64,000 nt of DNA from Marinobacter shengliensis (GTDB lineage Bacteria > Pseudomonadota > Gammaproteobacteria > Pseudomonadales > Oleiphilaceae): assembly GCF_003007715.1 (NCBI RefSeq), contig NZ_PXNO01000023.1:186001-250000 (forward strand), read 5' to 3'. Below are positions 29,995 to 40,389 of the stretch, piece by piece. The notes under the pieces are model-generated. The model made no database searches and was not told the DNA's origin. It was given only the letters and a program-made list of their open reading frames with translations. Positions within the stretch are counted from its first letter, which is position 1; the number at the start of each line of letters is the position of its first letter. The translations under genes were made by a program, and so were the position numbers.

Positions 29995-31022
29995 TGACCA
30001 ACTCAACGCCGTTTCGCATCGCCATCAACGGGTACGGCCGCATAGGCCAGTGCGTGTTGCGGGCACTCTATGAAAACGGCTATCGCGACCATCTGCAGGT
30101 GGTCGCGATTAACGAGTTGTCGGATATCGACACCATCGCCCATCTCACCAAATACGACTCCACCCACGGGCGGTTTCACGGTGAGGTGGAGGTGGATGGC
30201 GATAACCTGGTGGTCAACGGCGATCGCATCCGGGTGCTGCGCCACCCGGACCCGAGTGATCTGCCCTGGCGTTTGCTGGACGTAGACCTGGTGCTGGAAT
30301 GCTCCGGCGCCTACTCCGACCGCGTCACAGCGGAGAAGCACATCGAGGCGGGCGCCCAACGCCTGCTGTTTTCCCAGCCAGGCGAATCCGATGTGGACCG
30401 CACCGTGGTGTTCGGGATCAACGACGACCAGCTGAATGCTGAGGATGTGATTGTGGCTGCGGGTTCCTGCACCACCAACTGTCTGGTACCGGTGATCAAG
30501 GTACTGGACGACGCCTTCGGCGTAGAGCAGGGCAGTACCACCACTATCCACGCCGCCATGAACGACCAGCCGGTGATCGATGCTTACCACCACCAGGACC
30601 TGCGCCGCACCCGCAGCGCGCTTCATAATATCGTCCCGGTAGACACAGGACTGGCCCGTGGCATCGAGCGTTTGCTGCCTCATATGGTGGGTCGCTTCAG
30701 CTCCGTGGCCATGCGCGTGCCAACGCTTAATGTCTCTGCTATAGACATGGTGGTGAATGTACGCGAGGCCACCGATGTAATGGCGGTGAACCAGCTATTA
30801 CAGAACGCCGCAAAGGGAGGCCTGAAAGGCATCCTCGGTTACACCGACGAACTGCTGGCCAGTTCCGACTTCAACCACGACGCCCATTCCGGCGTGGTAG
30901 ACGGCGGCCAGACCCGAGTCACCGGCGGCACCATGGTGAAAGTACTCTGCTGGTTCGACAATGAATGGGGCTTCGCCAACCGGATGCTGGATGTCAGCAA
31001 GGCGTGGCTAACCAAAACCTGA
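29994..31022 (+). CDS. epd: Erythrose-4-phosphate dehydrogenase / GapB-type dehydrogenase
   Basis: A 342-residue member of the glyceraldehyde-3-phosphate dehydrogenase family. The catalytic cysteine is at residue 159 in GSCTTNC. The N-terminal INGYGRIGQCVLRALYENGYRD and the divergence from GapA match Epd, which makes 4-phosphoerythronate for pyridoxal phosphate synthesis. The position between tkt and pgk is typical of epd in gammaproteobacteria. Some GapB-like enzymes in this place are thought to act in gluconeogenesis, so the in vivo substrate could be either. Confidence 0.88.
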   Translation: MTNSTPFRIAINGYGRIGQCVLRALYENGYRDHLQVVAINELSDIDTIAHLTKYDSTHGRFHGEVEVDGDNLVVNGDRIRVLRHPDPSDLPWRLLDVDLVLECSGAYSDRVTAEKHIEAGAQRLLFSQPGESDVDRTVVFGINDDQLNAEDVIVAAGSCTTNCLVPVIKVLDDAFGVEQGSTTTIHAAMNDQPVIDAYHHQDLRRTRSALHNIVPVDTGLARGIERLLPHMVGRFSSVAMRVPTLNVSAIDMVVNVREATDVMAVNQLLQNAAKGGLKGILGYTDELLASSDFNHDAHSGVVDGGQTRVTGGTMVKVLCWFDNEWGFANRMLDVSKAWLTKT

Positions 31023-31026
31023 AGGT

Positions 31027-31084
31027 TACAAAGGGGCCTGACCTTTCACCCAGCCCCGACGGATACAAAGGGGTCTGACCCCAC
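31027..31084. repeat. Two degenerate copies of a TACAAAGGGG-YCTGACC repeat
   Basis: TACAAAGGGGCCTGACCTT at 31027-31045 and TACAAAGGGGTCTGACCCC starting at 31064 lie in tandem in the epd-pgk gap. The second contains the GGGGTCTGACCCC palindrome. I recall such palindromes from dispersed intergenic repeats in many proteobacteria; this pair may be a relic of one. Both would lie in the epd-pgk transcript. Confidence 0.6.
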
Positions 31085-31135
31085 CCATAGGCTTAACAAT
31101 TTGCACCTGTGAACCCATAACTACGGAACCTGATT

Positions 31136-32296
31136 ATGGCCATCAAAAAAATGACTGACCTGAACCTCGCCGGCAAGCGGGTTCTGATTCGTGAAGACCT
31201 GAACGTACCGGTCAAAAACGGCAAAGTCTCCAGCGACGCCCGCATCCGCGCCTCGCTGCCGACCATCAAAGCCGCCAAAGACGCCGGCGCCAAAGTCATG
31301 CTGATGTCCCACCTGGGCCGCCCGGAAGAAGGCGTGTACGACGAAGCCTCCTCCATGAAGCCAGTCGCCGAACACCTGAGCACCCTGCTGGGCCAGGAAG
31401 TGCGCCTGATCAAGGATTACCTCAGCGGTGTTGAAGTCGCCGACGGCGAAGTGGTGCTGTTTGAAAACGTTCGCTTCAACAAAGGCGAAAAGAAAGACAA
31501 CGAAGACCTGGCCAAACAATACGCCGCCCTGTGCGACGTCTACGTGATGGACGCCTTCGGCACCGCCCACCGCGCCCAGGCTTCAACCCACGGCGTAGCG
31601 AAGTTCGCTCCAGAAGCCTGCGCCGGCCCCCTGCTGGCAGCAGAACTCGACGCCCTCGGCAAAGCCCTGGATAACCCGGCCAAACCCGTTGTCGCCATCG
31701 TTGGCGGCTCCAAAGTCTCCACCAAACTCGACGTGCTCAACGCCCTTGAGAAAGTGTGCGACCAGATCATCGTCGGCGGCGGCATCGCCAACACCTTCCT
31801 GGCCGCAGCCGGCCACCCGGTGGGCAAATCCCTGTGCGAACACGACCTGATCGACACCGCCAAAGACATCGCCAGCCGCGTGGAAATCCCGCTGCCGGTA
31901 GACGTAGTGGTCGCCAGCGAATTCGCCGAAACCGCCACCGCCACGGTGAAAAACATCTCCGACGTCAGCGACGACGACATGATCCTCGACGTAGGCCCGG
32001 AAACCGCCGGCCAGTTCGCCAACCTGCTCAAGAGCGCCAAAACCATCCTGTGGAACGGCCCGGTTGGCGTATTCGAATTCGACCAGTTCGGCAACGGCAC
32101 CAAAGCATTGGCTGAAGCCATCGCCGAAAGCGACGCCTTCTCCCTGGCAGGCGGCGGCGACACCGTCGCGGCCGTTGACAAATACGGCATAGCTGACAAG
32201 ATCTCCTACATCTCCACCGGCGGCGGCGCGTTCCTGGAATTCGTGGAAGGCAAAACCCTGCCGGCAGTAGCGGTGTTGGAAGAACGTGGTGCTTAA
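31136..32296 (+). CDS. pgk: Phosphoglycerate kinase
   Basis: A 386-residue glycolytic kinase of normal length that transfers phosphate from 1,3-bisphosphoglycerate to ADP. Substrate-binding segments [20 protein letters not shown] and [20 protein letters not shown] are present, as are the nucleotide-binding [10 protein letters not shown] and the C-terminal GGGDTVAAV. Codon use is strongly biased to C-ending codons, as expected for a highly expressed gene. It lies between epd and fba. Confidence 0.98.
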   Translation: MAIKKMTDLNLAGKRVLIREDLNVPVKNGKVSSDARIRASLPTIKAAKDAGAKVMLMSHLGRPEEGVYDEASSMKPVAEHLSTLLGQEVRLIKDYLSGVEVADGEVVLFENVRFNKGEKKDNEDLAKQYAALCDVYVMDAFGTAHRAQASTHGVAKFAPEACAGPLLAAELDALGKALDNPAKPVVAIVGGSKVSTKLDVLNALEKVCDQIIVGGGIANTFLAAAGHPVGKSLCEHDLIDTAKDIASRVEIPLPVDVVVASEFAETATATVKNISDVSDDDMILDVGPETAGQFANLLKSAKTILWNGPVGVFEFDQFGNGTKALAEAIAESDAFSLAGGGDTVAAVDKYGIADKISYISTGGGAFLEFVEGKTLPAVAVLEERGA

Positions 32297-32323
32297 GGGA
32301 TCACTCAATAGTTAGATTCGCAA

Positions 32324-32433
32324 GGCTGGTGGTGGGGTTGGCCTCCCGAGACTGTGCGCAGCATGGATGCTGCGCTCAAGCCTACAGGGATGTATTTACG
32401 GCGTGTCTCGGGAGGCCAGCGCCGCCGCCAGCC
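32324..32433. repeat. Variable-arm hairpin element, copy D
   Basis: 29-nt arms (32324-32352 and 32405-32433) pair at 25 positions; three of the four exceptions would be G-U pairs in RNA. The 52-nt core contains a perfect 9-bp hairpin (GCGCAGCAT paired across GG) and then CTACAGGGATGTATTTACGGCGT, very close to the same part of copies A and E. It lies between pgk and fba, 69 bases before the fba start, with the core in the sense direction. Confidence 0.9.
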
Positions 32434-32501
32434 GAAGCAGACTCCAAAGTCTAAAAACGAACAGAATTCAAACCTCAAAAAGTCAACGAAGGAGACAACC
32501 C

Positions 32502-33566
32502 ATGGCCCTGATATCGCTGCGGCAACTTCTGGACCACGCCGCCGAGCATGGTTACGGTGTGCCAGCCTTTAACGTAAACAACCTGGAACAAATGCGCGCC
32601 ATCATGGAAGCCGCCGACAAAACCGACTCCCCGGTGATTGTCCAGGCCTCTGCCGGTGCCCGCAAATACGCCGGCGCCCCCTTCCTGCGCCACCTCATCC
32701 TGGCTGCCATCGAAGAATGGCCCCACATCCCGGTGGTTATGCACCAGGACCACGGCACCAGCCCCGCCGTCTGCCAGCGCTCCATCCAGCTCGGCTTCAG
32801 CTCCGTCATGATGGACGGCTCACTGGGTGAAGACGGCAAAACCCCGACCAGCTACGAATACAACGTAGACGTTACCCGTCGCACCGTTGAAATGGCCCAC
32901 GCCTGTGGCGTTTCCGTAGAAGGTGAGCTGGGCTGCCTGGGCTCCCTCGAAACCGGCCAGGCTGGTGAAGAAGACGGCATCGGCGCAGAAGGTACCCTGG
33001 ACCACGACCAGATGCTGACCGATCCCGAAGAAGCCGCCGACTTCGTCAAGAAGACTCACGTGGACGCCCTGGCCATCGCCATCGGCACCAGCCACGGTGC
33101 CTACAAGTTTACCCGTCCGCCGACCGGTGACATCCTGGCCATCGACCAGATCAAAGCCATTCACGCCCGCATCCCGGACACCCACCTGGTCATGCACGGC
33201 TCAAGCTCCGTACCCCAGGAGTGGCTGAAAGTGATCAACGAATTCGGTGGTGAGATTCCGGAAACCTACGGTGTACCGGTGGAAGAAATCGTCGAAGGCA
33301 TCAAACACGGCGTGCGCAAGGTCAACATCGACACCGACCTGCGTCTTGCCTCTACCGGTGCCGTTCGTCGCTTCATGGCCCAGAACCCGGCCGAATTCGA
33401 CCCGCGCAAATTCCTCAAAGCCACTATGGTCGCCATGACCGATATCTGCGTAGCTCGCTACGAAGCCTTCGGTTGCGCCGGCCAGGCCAGCAAGATCAAG
33501 CCTCTGAACCTCGAGCAGATGTTCGAGCGTTACGCGGCTGGCGAGCTGGACCCTAAGGTTAAGTAA
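32502..33566 (+). CDS. fba: Fructose-bisphosphate aldolase, class II
   Basis: A 354-residue zinc-dependent class II aldolase. The start is ATG 32502 after GGAG; a longer open frame from 32367 runs through the hairpin element and is not coding. The metal-ligand segments HQDHGTSP and VEGELGCLG, the catalytic-loop region and GTSHGAYKF, and the phosphate-binding [11 protein letters not shown] and [11 protein letters not shown] are present. It is the last gene of tkt-epd-pgk-fba and is followed by a strong terminator. Confidence 0.98.
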   Translation: MALISLRQLLDHAAEHGYGVPAFNVNNLEQMRAIMEAADKTDSPVIVQASAGARKYAGAPFLRHLILAAIEEWPHIPVVMHQDHGTSPAVCQRSIQLGFSSVMMDGSLGEDGKTPTSYEYNVDVTRRTVEMAHACGVSVEGELGCLGSLETGQAGEEDGIGAEGTLDHDQMLTDPEEAADFVKKTHVDALAIAIGTSHGAYKFTRPPTGDILAIDQIKAIHARIPDTHLVMHGSSSVPQEWLKVINEFGGEIPETYGVPVEEIVEGIKHGVRKVNIDTDLRLASTGAVRRFMAQNPAEFDPRKFLKATMVAMTDICVARYEAFGCAGQASKIKPLNLEQMFERYAAGELDPKVK

Positions 33567-33576
33567 GCTGCACAAA

Positions 33577-33604
33577 AAAAGCCCCCGCCAGTCGGGGGCT
33601 TTTC
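33577..33604. terminator. Bidirectional terminator between fba and pntB
   Basis: An A-rich stretch, a GCCCCCG stem with its complement over a short CCAGT loop, and a CTTTTC tail. It lies 10 bases past the fba stop and about 70 bases past the pntB stop on the opposite strand. The A tract on one side and T tract on the other allow it to work for both convergent units. Confidence 0.85.
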
Positions 33605-33673
33605 TCAGGGTTGGTGAACGCCACCCGATGATGATAGTTCAGGTTGTATCAGTTCAGCCCCGCAAGCCTTCCT

Positions 33674-35065
33674 CTAGCCCCGCAGACCACTGACCAGCTT
33701 GTCGATGCTGTCCTTGGCATCGCCAAACAACATACGGGCGTTGTCCTTGAAGAAGAGCGGGTTCTCCACCCCGGAATAACCGGTGGCCATGCCCCGCTTG
33801 AGGATAACCACCTGGTGGGCCTTCCAGACTTCCAATACCGGCATGCCGGCGATCGGGCTGCCCGGGTCTTCAGCCGCTGCCGGGTTCACCGTGTCGTTGG
33901 CGCCGATCACCAGAACCACGTCGGTATCCGGGAAGTCGTCGTTGATCTCGTCCATTTCCAGCACGATGTCATAGGGTACGTGGGCCTCGGCCAGCAGCAC
34001 ATTCATGTGACCTGGCAGGCGTCCGGCTACGGGGTGGATGCCAAAACGCACGTTCACGCCCCGGTCCCGCAGTAGTTTGGTCATCTCGCTGACCCCATTT
34101 TGGGCCTGGGCCACCGCCATGCCGTAACCGGGCACAATGATCACCGACTGGGCGTTGCGCAGCTCCTCACAGACATCATCGACACTGGATTCGTGCACCG
34201 TCTGGTCGCCATTCGAAGCTGCCGAACTGCTGCTGGTCTGGCCGAATCCGCCAAGGATCACGCTGATGAAAGACCTGTTCATGGCCTTGCACATGATGTA
34301 GCTGAGAATGGCACCGCTACTGCCCACCAGGGCACCCACGACAATCAGCAGATCGTTGCCCAGCATGAACCCGATGGAAGCGGCGGCCCACCCGGAATAA
34401 CTGTTGAGCATGGACACCACCACCGGCATGTCGGCGCCGCCAATGGCCATGATCAGATGAATGCCCAGGACCGAGGCAATGATGGTCATCAGTATCAGGG
34501 CGCCGATGCCCAGGGCCATGCTCTCGGTGCCCAGGAACCAGGCCCCGAGGAATACGCAGACAATGATCGCTGCCAGGTTCATCAGGTGCCGGCCGGGCAG
34601 GGTCAGCGCCTTACTGTCGATTCGGCCGTCCAGCTTGCCGCAGGCCACCAGTGAGCCAGTGAAGGTAATGGCACCGATGAAAATGCCCACATATATCTCC
34701 ACCAGCTTGATGGTGTGCTCGGTACCGGAGGTGGCAATCAACGGCTCGATGTAGCCTGAAAAGCCCACCAGCACCGCAGCCAAACCCACAAAGCTGTGGA
34801 GCAGGGCCACCAGCTGCGGCATCTGGGTCATTTCCACTTTGTTGGCGATGGGAATGCCAATGCCGACACCGAGCAGCACCGCAATAACAATGGCACTGAT
34901 ACCACCGTCGACGCTGGCCAGGGTCGCCCCCACCGCGATGATGATGCCGGCTACGCCGTAAAGATTACCTCGCCGTGCCGATTCCTGGTGGCTGAGACCA
35001 CCCAGGCTGAGAATGAAACAGATACTTGCGACCACGTAGGCCACGCTCACCAGTCCTGTGCTCAT
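33674..35065 (-). CDS. pntB: NAD(P) transhydrogenase subunit beta
   Basis: A 463-residue membrane protein of the proton-translocating transhydrogenase. About nine membrane helices occupy the first 270 residues, followed by the NADP-binding domain with [35 protein letters not shown] and [12 protein letters not shown]. The enzyme couples hydride transfer between NADH and NADP to the proton gradient at the inner membrane. It follows pntA by 12 bases. Confidence 0.97.
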   Translation of the reverse strand: MSTGLVSVAYVVASICFILSLGGLSHQESARRGNLYGVAGIIIAVGATLASVDGGISAIVIAVLLGVGIGIPIANKVEMTQMPQLVALLHSFVGLAAVLVGFSGYIEPLIATSGTEHTIKLVEIYVGIFIGAITFTGSLVACGKLDGRIDSKALTLPGRHLMNLAAIIVCVFLGAWFLGTESMALGIGALILMTIIASVLGIHLIMAIGGADMPVVVSMLNSYSGWAAASIGFMLGNDLLIVVGALVGSSGAILSYIMCKAMNRSFISVILGGFGQTSSSSAASNGDQTVHESSVDDVCEELRNAQSVIIVPGYGMAVAQAQNGVSEMTKLLRDRGVNVRFGIHPVAGRLPGHMNVLLAEAHVPYDIVLEMDEINDDFPDTDVVLVIGANDTVNPAAAEDPGSPIAGMPVLEVWKAHQVVILKRGMATGYSGVENPLFFKDNARMLFGDAKDSIDKLVSGLRG

Positions 35066-35077
35066 ATCGGACGTCTC

Positions 35078-36655
35078 CTACTTGCGGAACATTTTGAGCA
35101 TGCGATGGGTGACCCGGAAGCCACCGCCCACGTTGATGCTGGCAATCAGCACCGCGACAAACGCCATGATGCCCACGGCAATATTTTCCGCCTGGGCCAG
35201 ATGCAGAATGGCGCCGATTACGATGATGCCGCTGATGGCATTGGTGACGCTCATCAAGGGTGTATGCAGGGAAGGCGTAACGTTCCAGATCACCTGCCAG
35301 CCAATGAAGCAGGCCAGCACGAATACGGTGAAGTGTTGCAGGAAGCTCTCTGGCGCGTGGGCGCCGACTCCGTAGAGTGCCAGTGCCGTGACCACGAATA
35401 ACACGCCCTTGCCGATCTGGCTGCGGCGGTCGGCCTTTTTCTTGGCGGCGGCTTTTGCTTCGGCTGACGGCTCCTCGGTGCCCGGTGCCGGTTTTGGGCT
35501 GACCGGCGATTCGGGTTTTGGAGGTGGCCAGGTGATGTCGTCCTCGTGCACTACCGTAAGGCCACGGATGACTTCGTCTTCCATGTTCACCACTGGCTGG
35601 CCGTCCTTTTCCGGTGTCAGCTCGGTGAGCAGATGCACCAGGTTAGTGGCATACAGGTCACTGGCCACCTTGGCCATCCGGCTTGGCAGATCGGTGTAGC
35701 CGATCAGGGTGACGCCATGATGATGGGCTACCTTGCCGGGCTCAGTGAGTTCGCAGTTACCACCCCGCTCGGAGGCCAGATCGACGATCACGCTGCCGGG
35801 TTTCATGGATTTCACCATGTCGGCGGTGATCAGCTTCGGTGCCGGTTTGCCGGGAATCAGGGCGGTGGTGATGATGATATCCACCTCTTCCGCCTGCTCT
35901 GCAAATAGCGCCATCTCCGCCTTGATGAACTCGTCGCTCATCTGCTTGGCGTAGCCGCCGCTGCCGCTGCCATCCTCGTTTTCAAAATCCAGCACCAGGA
36001 ACTCGGCCCCCATACTCTCGACCTGTTCCTTCACCTCCAGTCGGGTATCGAAAGCCCGAACGATCGCGCCCATGCTGTTAGCGGCGCCGATCGCTGCGAG
36101 GCCCGCCACCCCGGCACCGATCACCATAATCTTAGCCGGTGGCACCTTGCCAGCAGCCGTTACCTGCCCGGTAAAGAAACGTCCGAAGTGATTCGCCGCC
36201 TCGATCACCGCCCGGTAGCCGGCAATATTCGCCATGGCGCTGAGGGCGTCCATCTTCTGGGCGCGGCTGATGCGGGGCAGGCTGTCGATGGCGAAAGACG
36301 TGATCTTTCTGGCGGCCAGCTTTTCCAGCAGCTCCGGGTTTTGCGCCGGCCATAGGTAGCTGACCAGAAACGCCCCTTCCTTCATCAAGTCTGCTTCGTG
36401 CTTGCCCAGCGCCGGGTTCTCCATGGGCGACCGGACTTTCAGGATAAAATCGGACTCTTTCCACAACATGGTGGTATCAGCGGCGATGGCCGCGCCCACT
36501 TTTTCATAGGCGGCGTCGGAGTAGTTTGCTGCCTCCCCGGCGCCACCTTCAACGATCACGTCGTAACCCAGGCCGATCAGTTTGTGAACCGAGGGTGGCG
36601 TAGCGGCCACCCGCCGCTCGTCCTTAAAGATTTCCTTTGGGATACCGATTTTCAT
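35078..36655 (-). CDS. pntA: NAD(P) transhydrogenase subunit alpha
   Basis: A 525-residue alpha subunit with the NAD-binding part and the C-terminal membrane helices in one chain, as in E. coli, not split into PntAA and PntAB. The start is ATG 36655 behind GGAGG; the ten extra residues of the longer frame are unlikely. It shows [17 protein letters not shown], the Rossmann motif [18 protein letters not shown], and an Ala/Pro/Glu-rich linker near residue 390 before four membrane helices. It is the first gene of pntAB. Confidence 0.97.
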   Translation of the reverse strand: MKIGIPKEIFKDERRVAATPPSVHKLIGLGYDVIVEGGAGEAANYSDAAYEKVGAAIAADTTMLWKESDFILKVRSPMENPALGKHEADLMKEGAFLVSYLWPAQNPELLEKLAARKITSFAIDSLPRISRAQKMDALSAMANIAGYRAVIEAANHFGRFFTGQVTAAGKVPPAKIMVIGAGVAGLAAIGAANSMGAIVRAFDTRLEVKEQVESMGAEFLVLDFENEDGSGSGGYAKQMSDEFIKAEMALFAEQAEEVDIIITTALIPGKPAPKLITADMVKSMKPGSVIVDLASERGGNCELTEPGKVAHHHGVTLIGYTDLPSRMAKVASDLYATNLVHLLTELTPEKDGQPVVNMEDEVIRGLTVVHEDDITWPPPKPESPVSPKPAPGTEEPSAEAKAAAKKKADRRSQIGKGVLFVVTALALYGVGAHAPESFLQHFTVFVLACFIGWQVIWNVTPSLHTPLMSVTNAISGIIVIGAILHLAQAENIAVGIMAFVAVLIASINVGGGFRVTHRMLKMFRK

Positions 36656-36814
36656 TATTGGTTTGCCTCCGGATTTCCCGATCAATCAGATGTCTGGATA
36701 CCTACATACTAGTGCAGGTTGTCAGATTCGCTCGCCTAGCTGCTCCCAAACAAGGACTCGGGCTTTCCTGATGATCCGGTGCGCGTTCGTACCTATTTGA
36801 GGATTCTTTGCATT

Positions 36815-36875
36815 TTGGCCTGGATGGCCAATACTTGAAGGCATGGTCTTGCCGATGGTGGCCAAGGATGCCTTC
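36815..36875 (+). promoter_or_regulatory. Two small hairpins in the leader of the peptidase gene
   Basis: TTGGCC and its complement (36815-36831), then GAAGGCAT (36837-36844) pairing with ATGCCTTC (36868-36875). The second right arm lies between the AAGGA ribosome site and the ATG at 36878, so folding could affect initiation. The stems are short and could be chance. Confidence 0.3.
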
Positions 36876-36877
36876 CA

Positions 36878-37939
36878 ATGAAGCTGTTCCATTGTGGCCG
36901 GTGCGCCAACCTGCTTTATTTTGAAAACAGTCGTTGTACCAACTGCGGGGCGGACCTGGGCTTTGCTCCGGATGTTATGGATTTGCTGGCTATCGAGCCA
37001 GAAGGTAATGCCACCTGGGCGAGTGTCGCCAGTGGTGACCTCTATCGGCTGTGTGACAACTATCAGAATCAGCAAGCCTGCAATTGGCTGATCCCCAAAA
37101 CCGATCCCCACACCTTCTGCGTCGCCTGCCGCCTGAATCGCACCATTCCCAATCTTAGTATCCCGAAAAACCACGATCTCTGGCTGCGTCTGGAAAAGGA
37201 GAAGCGACGCCTGGTGTATTCGGTGCTGCGGCTCAAGCTGCCTTGCGCTCCCCGCAATGAAGAACAGTTTGGACTGGCCTTCGATTTTCTGGCCGACCAG
37301 CCGGCGATGTTTGATGAGCGCTCCAAGGTAGCAACCGGCCATGCTAATGGTGTCATCACCATAAACATTGCCGAGGCGGACCCGGTGGAACGGGAACGGA
37401 TGCGTAACCAAATGGCTGAGCCCTATCGCACTGTTCTGGGGCACTTCCGCCACGAGTCCGGTCACTACTACTGGGATCTGCTGGTTCGTAACAGTCCCTG
37501 GCTGGATAAAGTCAGGGCGCTTTTTGGTGACGATACCAGAGACTACCCGCAAGCCCTGGATCAGCATTACCAGTACGGCCCGCCAAGTGACTGGCAAAAC
37601 CGGTACATCAGCGCCTATGCCAGCAGCCACGCTTGGGAAGACTGGGCGGAGACCTGGGCACACTACCTGCATATGGTGGATACACTGGAAACCGCCTGGC
37701 AGTTCGGGATGCGGGTGAACGCTCGCCAGAGCCCTATGTTGAGCAGCGAACCGGGCCCAGCGTTTGATCCTTACCAGGCCGATGATTTCGATGCGCTGAT
37801 CAAGCACTGGTTACCCCTGACGCTTGCGCTCAACAGCCTGAACCGAAGCATGGGGCATGAAGACGCCTACCCCTTTGTGCTTCCTCCTCCGGTGGTGGAA
37901 AAGCTTCGCCTGGTACACCGAATAGTTCACGGTGGTTAA
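36878..37939 (+). CDS. Zinc-ribbon putative metallopeptidase (Peptidase_Mx type)
   Basis: A 353-residue soluble protein. The N-terminus is a zinc ribbon with cysteines at 6, 9, 20 and 23 (HCGRCANLLYF, RCTNCGADLGF). A further CVAC lies near residue 80. The centre carries RHESGHYYWD with the zinc-peptidase HExxH at residues 192-196, although here the second position is Glu and the middle is Ser-Gly. The architecture matches the putative zinc-binding metallopeptidase family found next to ATP-grasp/alpha-E genes. Its stop overlaps the first possible start of the next gene, so it is the head of a six-gene operon. The substrate is unknown; it could cleave the product of the ligases downstream. Confidence 0.8.
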   Translation: MKLFHCGRCANLLYFENSRCTNCGADLGFAPDVMDLLAIEPEGNATWASVASGDLYRLCDNYQNQQACNWLIPKTDPHTFCVACRLNRTIPNLSIPKNHDLWLRLEKEKRRLVYSVLRLKLPCAPRNEEQFGLAFDFLADQPAMFDERSKVATGHANGVITINIAEADPVERERMRNQMAEPYRTVLGHFRHESGHYYWDLLVRNSPWLDKVRALFGDDTRDYPQALDQHYQYGPPSDWQNRYISAYASSHAWEDWAETWAHYLHMVDTLETAWQFGMRVNARQSPMLSSEPGPAFDPYQADDFDALIKHWLPLTLALNSLNRSMGHEDAYPFVLPPPVVEKLRLVHRIVHGG

Positions 37940-37953
37940 TGAAAGGACATCAA

Positions 37954-39414
37954 ATGAAGAAGAACAAATCGATTGACTGGAAAAACTATGACCCAAACGA
38001 CTTCTATGATGAGCTGATCGCCGCCAAAGGGAAGCCCAGGCGCGCAGCTACGGCGATTACCGACTACCTGGGCAATCTTGACTCCGAGGAGATTCAGGCG
38101 CGCCAGCAGGCTGCCGAACTGGCGATTCTGGAGACGGGGATCAGCTTCACCATCTACAGTGAGGGCGAAAATATTGACCGGGCCTGGCCTTTTGACATCA
38201 TTCCCCGGGTGATCTCGCTCCGCGAGTGGGAAACCATCGAGCAGGGACTGGCGCAGCGCCTGACGGCCCTCAACATGTTCATCAACGACATCTACAACGA
38301 CCAGAACATCGTCAAGGACAAGGTGATCCCCAAGTACGTGTTCGCCAACTCCAAGAACTTCCGCGAGCAGTGCCGGGGGTTTACGCCGCCATTGGGGGTC
38401 TGGGCCCACATCTGTGGATCGGATCTCGTGCGTGACAAAGACGGCAAGGTATATGTCCTGGAGGACAACCTGCGGGTTCCCTCGGGTGTTTCCTACATGC
38501 TGGAGAACCGGCAGCTGACCAAGCGGGTGTTCCCGGAGCTGTTCGACAACACCAGCATCCTGCCGGTGGATGACTACACCAACCAGCTGTTCGACATGCT
38601 GGCATCGATTTCGCCGAGGCCCCAGGACCATCCGAAAATTGCGGTGCTCACGCCGGGCATTTTCAACTCCGCCTATTTCGAACACTCCTTCCTGGCCCAG
38701 CGTATGGGCGCAGAACTGGTGGAAGGGGCTGATCTGGTGGTTGGTGAGGATGACTGTGTCTACATGCGCACGGTCGAGGGCCTGGAACGTGTGGATGTGA
38801 TCTATCGCCGCATTGATGACGATTTCCTGGACCCGGAGGAGTTCCGGGCGGATTCCACTCTGGGCGTGCCGGGCCTGATGCGGGCCTGGCGCAATGGCAA
38901 GGTTGGCCTGGCCAATGCACCCGGTGCCGGCGTGGCCGACGACAAGGTCATCTACGCCTTTGTGCCGGACATGATCCGCTACTACCTGGATGAGGAGCCG
39001 ATCATCCCGAACGTGCCCACCTATATGTGTGTGAACAAGCAGGACCAGGAGTATGTCCTCGAACACCTCGATGAGCTGGTGGTGAAACCGGCGAACGAAT
39101 CCGGGGGCTACGGGATGCTGGTTGGGCCCCATTCCACCAAGAAGCAGCGCACCGAGTTTGCCCGGCTGATCAAGAAGAACCCGCGCAACTACATCGCCCA
39201 GCCCACTTTGAGCCTGTCGGTGGCGCCGACCCTTTGCGACGAGGGCCTGGCGCCAAGGCATCTGGATCTGAGGCCCTTCGTGCTGCAGGGCGTACGAACC
39301 TACGTAACCGCTGGAGGGCTTACACGAGTGGCGATGCGCAAAGGCTCCCTGGTGGTGAACTCTTCCCAGGGCGGTGGAAGCAAGGATACCTGGATCGTGG
39401 ACGAGGAGAACTGA
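37954..39414 (+). CDS. Circularly permuted ATP-grasp protein (COG2308 type)
   Basis: A 486-residue protein of the circularly permuted ATP-grasp type 2 family (DUF404/DUF407). The start is ATG 37954 after GAAAGGA; an in-frame ATG at 37939 has no binding site. Diagnostic segments are VLEDNLRVPSGVSYMLENR, VIYRRIDDDFLDPEEF, KPANESGGYGMLVGP (Lys378 and a glycine-rich loop) and TYVTAGGLTRVA. ATP-grasp enzymes join a carboxylate to an amine, and this branch is predicted to be an amide/peptide ligase. It is followed at once by an alpha-E gene, its standard partner. The product is unknown. Confidence 0.9.
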   Translation: MKKNKSIDWKNYDPNDFYDELIAAKGKPRRAATAITDYLGNLDSEEIQARQQAAELAILETGISFTIYSEGENIDRAWPFDIIPRVISLREWETIEQGLAQRLTALNMFINDIYNDQNIVKDKVIPKYVFANSKNFREQCRGFTPPLGVWAHICGSDLVRDKDGKVYVLEDNLRVPSGVSYMLENRQLTKRVFPELFDNTSILPVDDYTNQLFDMLASISPRPQDHPKIAVLTPGIFNSAYFEHSFLAQRMGAELVEGADLVVGEDDCVYMRTVEGLERVDVIYRRIDDDFLDPEEFRADSTLGVPGLMRAWRNGKVGLANAPGAGVADDKVIYAFVPDMIRYYLDEEPIIPNVPTYMCVNKQDQEYVLEHLDELVVKPANESGGYGMLVGPHSTKKQRTEFARLIKKNPRNYIAQPTLSLSVAPTLCDEGLAPRHLDLRPFVLQGVRTYVTAGGLTRVAMRKGSLVVNSSQGGGSKDTWIVDEEN

Positions 39415-39415
39415 T

Positions 39416-40354
39416 GTGCTGTCACGTGTAGCGGAACGACTGTACTGGATGGCCAGATACCTTGAGCGGGCCGAGAACAACGCCCGGATGATCATGGCCT
39501 TCAATTCCCTGGCGCTGGATATGCCGAGAGAAACCCAACTGTCCTGGAAGAGTCTGGTAGCGGTTACCGGAATGGAAGCCCTGTTCGATCAGCACCACCA
39601 GAAGGCCGATGAGCGCAATTGTGTGAAGTTCCTGATGGCCGATGGTTACAACCCGAGTTCCATAGCCTCCTGCATCAAAGCGGCCCGGGAGAATGTTCGC
39701 ACGACTCGGGACCAGATTCCGACCGATGCCTGGGAGGTGATCAACGAGCTTTACCGGTACATTCTGGAACACATAGACCAGGGGGTTGGCAAGCGCGCGC
39801 GATACGAGTTCCTGAACGAAATCGTGGGGCGCTGCCAGATGCTCAATGGCTTGCTTGCCGGCTGTATGAGTCACGACGAGGGGTATGACTTCATCCGGGT
39901 CGGGCGCAACCTGGAGCGGGCTGACATGGCCACCCGGCAGATTGAAGTGGGTGCCCTGCAGTTCCTGGATGGCTGGGATGGCACCGAAACCTACGGCGGG
40001 CTGCTGTGGACCAGCGTGCTGCGTTATCAGAGTGCCTTCCAGATGTACCGTCACAATGTTCGACGCAAGGTTAGCGGACCCCAGGTCATTCGCTTTCTGC
40101 TGCAGAACGAGCCGTTTCCGCGATCGGTGCTGCACAGCCTCAACGAGGTGGCCAGTGCCCTCGGTCGTTTGCCAAGGAACGAGATTCCGTTACGCACGGC
40201 ATTACAGGCGGTACGTCACACCCGGGAAGGAGACGTGGATGCGCTTATTCGTAAGGATGAGGGGATCCTGTTCCTGGAAAACCTGCAGTTGGAGATCGGT
40301 GAGCTTCACGATGACATTGCAGAGACCTGGTTTCCTGTCTACGAGACAGCCTGA
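39416..40354 (+). CDS. Alpha-E domain protein (DUF403)
   Basis: A 312-residue helical protein of the alpha-E family. The start is the GTG at 39416, giving the family-typical N-terminus LSRVAERLYWMARYLERAENNARM; the GAGGAG site lies inside the end of the previous gene. Alpha-E proteins occur almost only with circularly permuted ATP-grasp proteins and transglutaminase-like proteins, often as fusions. In this window the second ATP-grasp is itself fused to an alpha-E domain. The biochemical role is unknown, probably as a partner of the ligase. Confidence 0.9.
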   Translation: MLSRVAERLYWMARYLERAENNARMIMAFNSLALDMPRETQLSWKSLVAVTGMEALFDQHHQKADERNCVKFLMADGYNPSSIASCIKAARENVRTTRDQIPTDAWEVINELYRYILEHIDQGVGKRARYEFLNEIVGRCQMLNGLLAGCMSHDEGYDFIRVGRNLERADMATRQIEVGALQFLDGWDGTETYGGLLWTSVLRYQSAFQMYRHNVRRKVSGPQVIRFLLQNEPFPRSVLHSLNEVASALGRLPRNEIPLRTALQAVRHTREGDVDALIRKDEGILFLENLQLEIGELHDDIAETWFPVYETA

Positions 40355-40389
40355 AACTCCCAAACATATTCGCCTGCGAGATAGGTTTC

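Noticed and set aside
27991..30006. 671-codon open frame antisense to tkt
   Set aside because: It mirrors transketolase, whose family motifs are clear. Long antisense frames are common in genes with strong codon bias at this GC.
32367..32501. N-terminal extension of the aldolase
   Set aside because: The frame is open but crosses hairpin element D, and a good GGAG site precedes ATG 32502, which gives the normal class II aldolase length.
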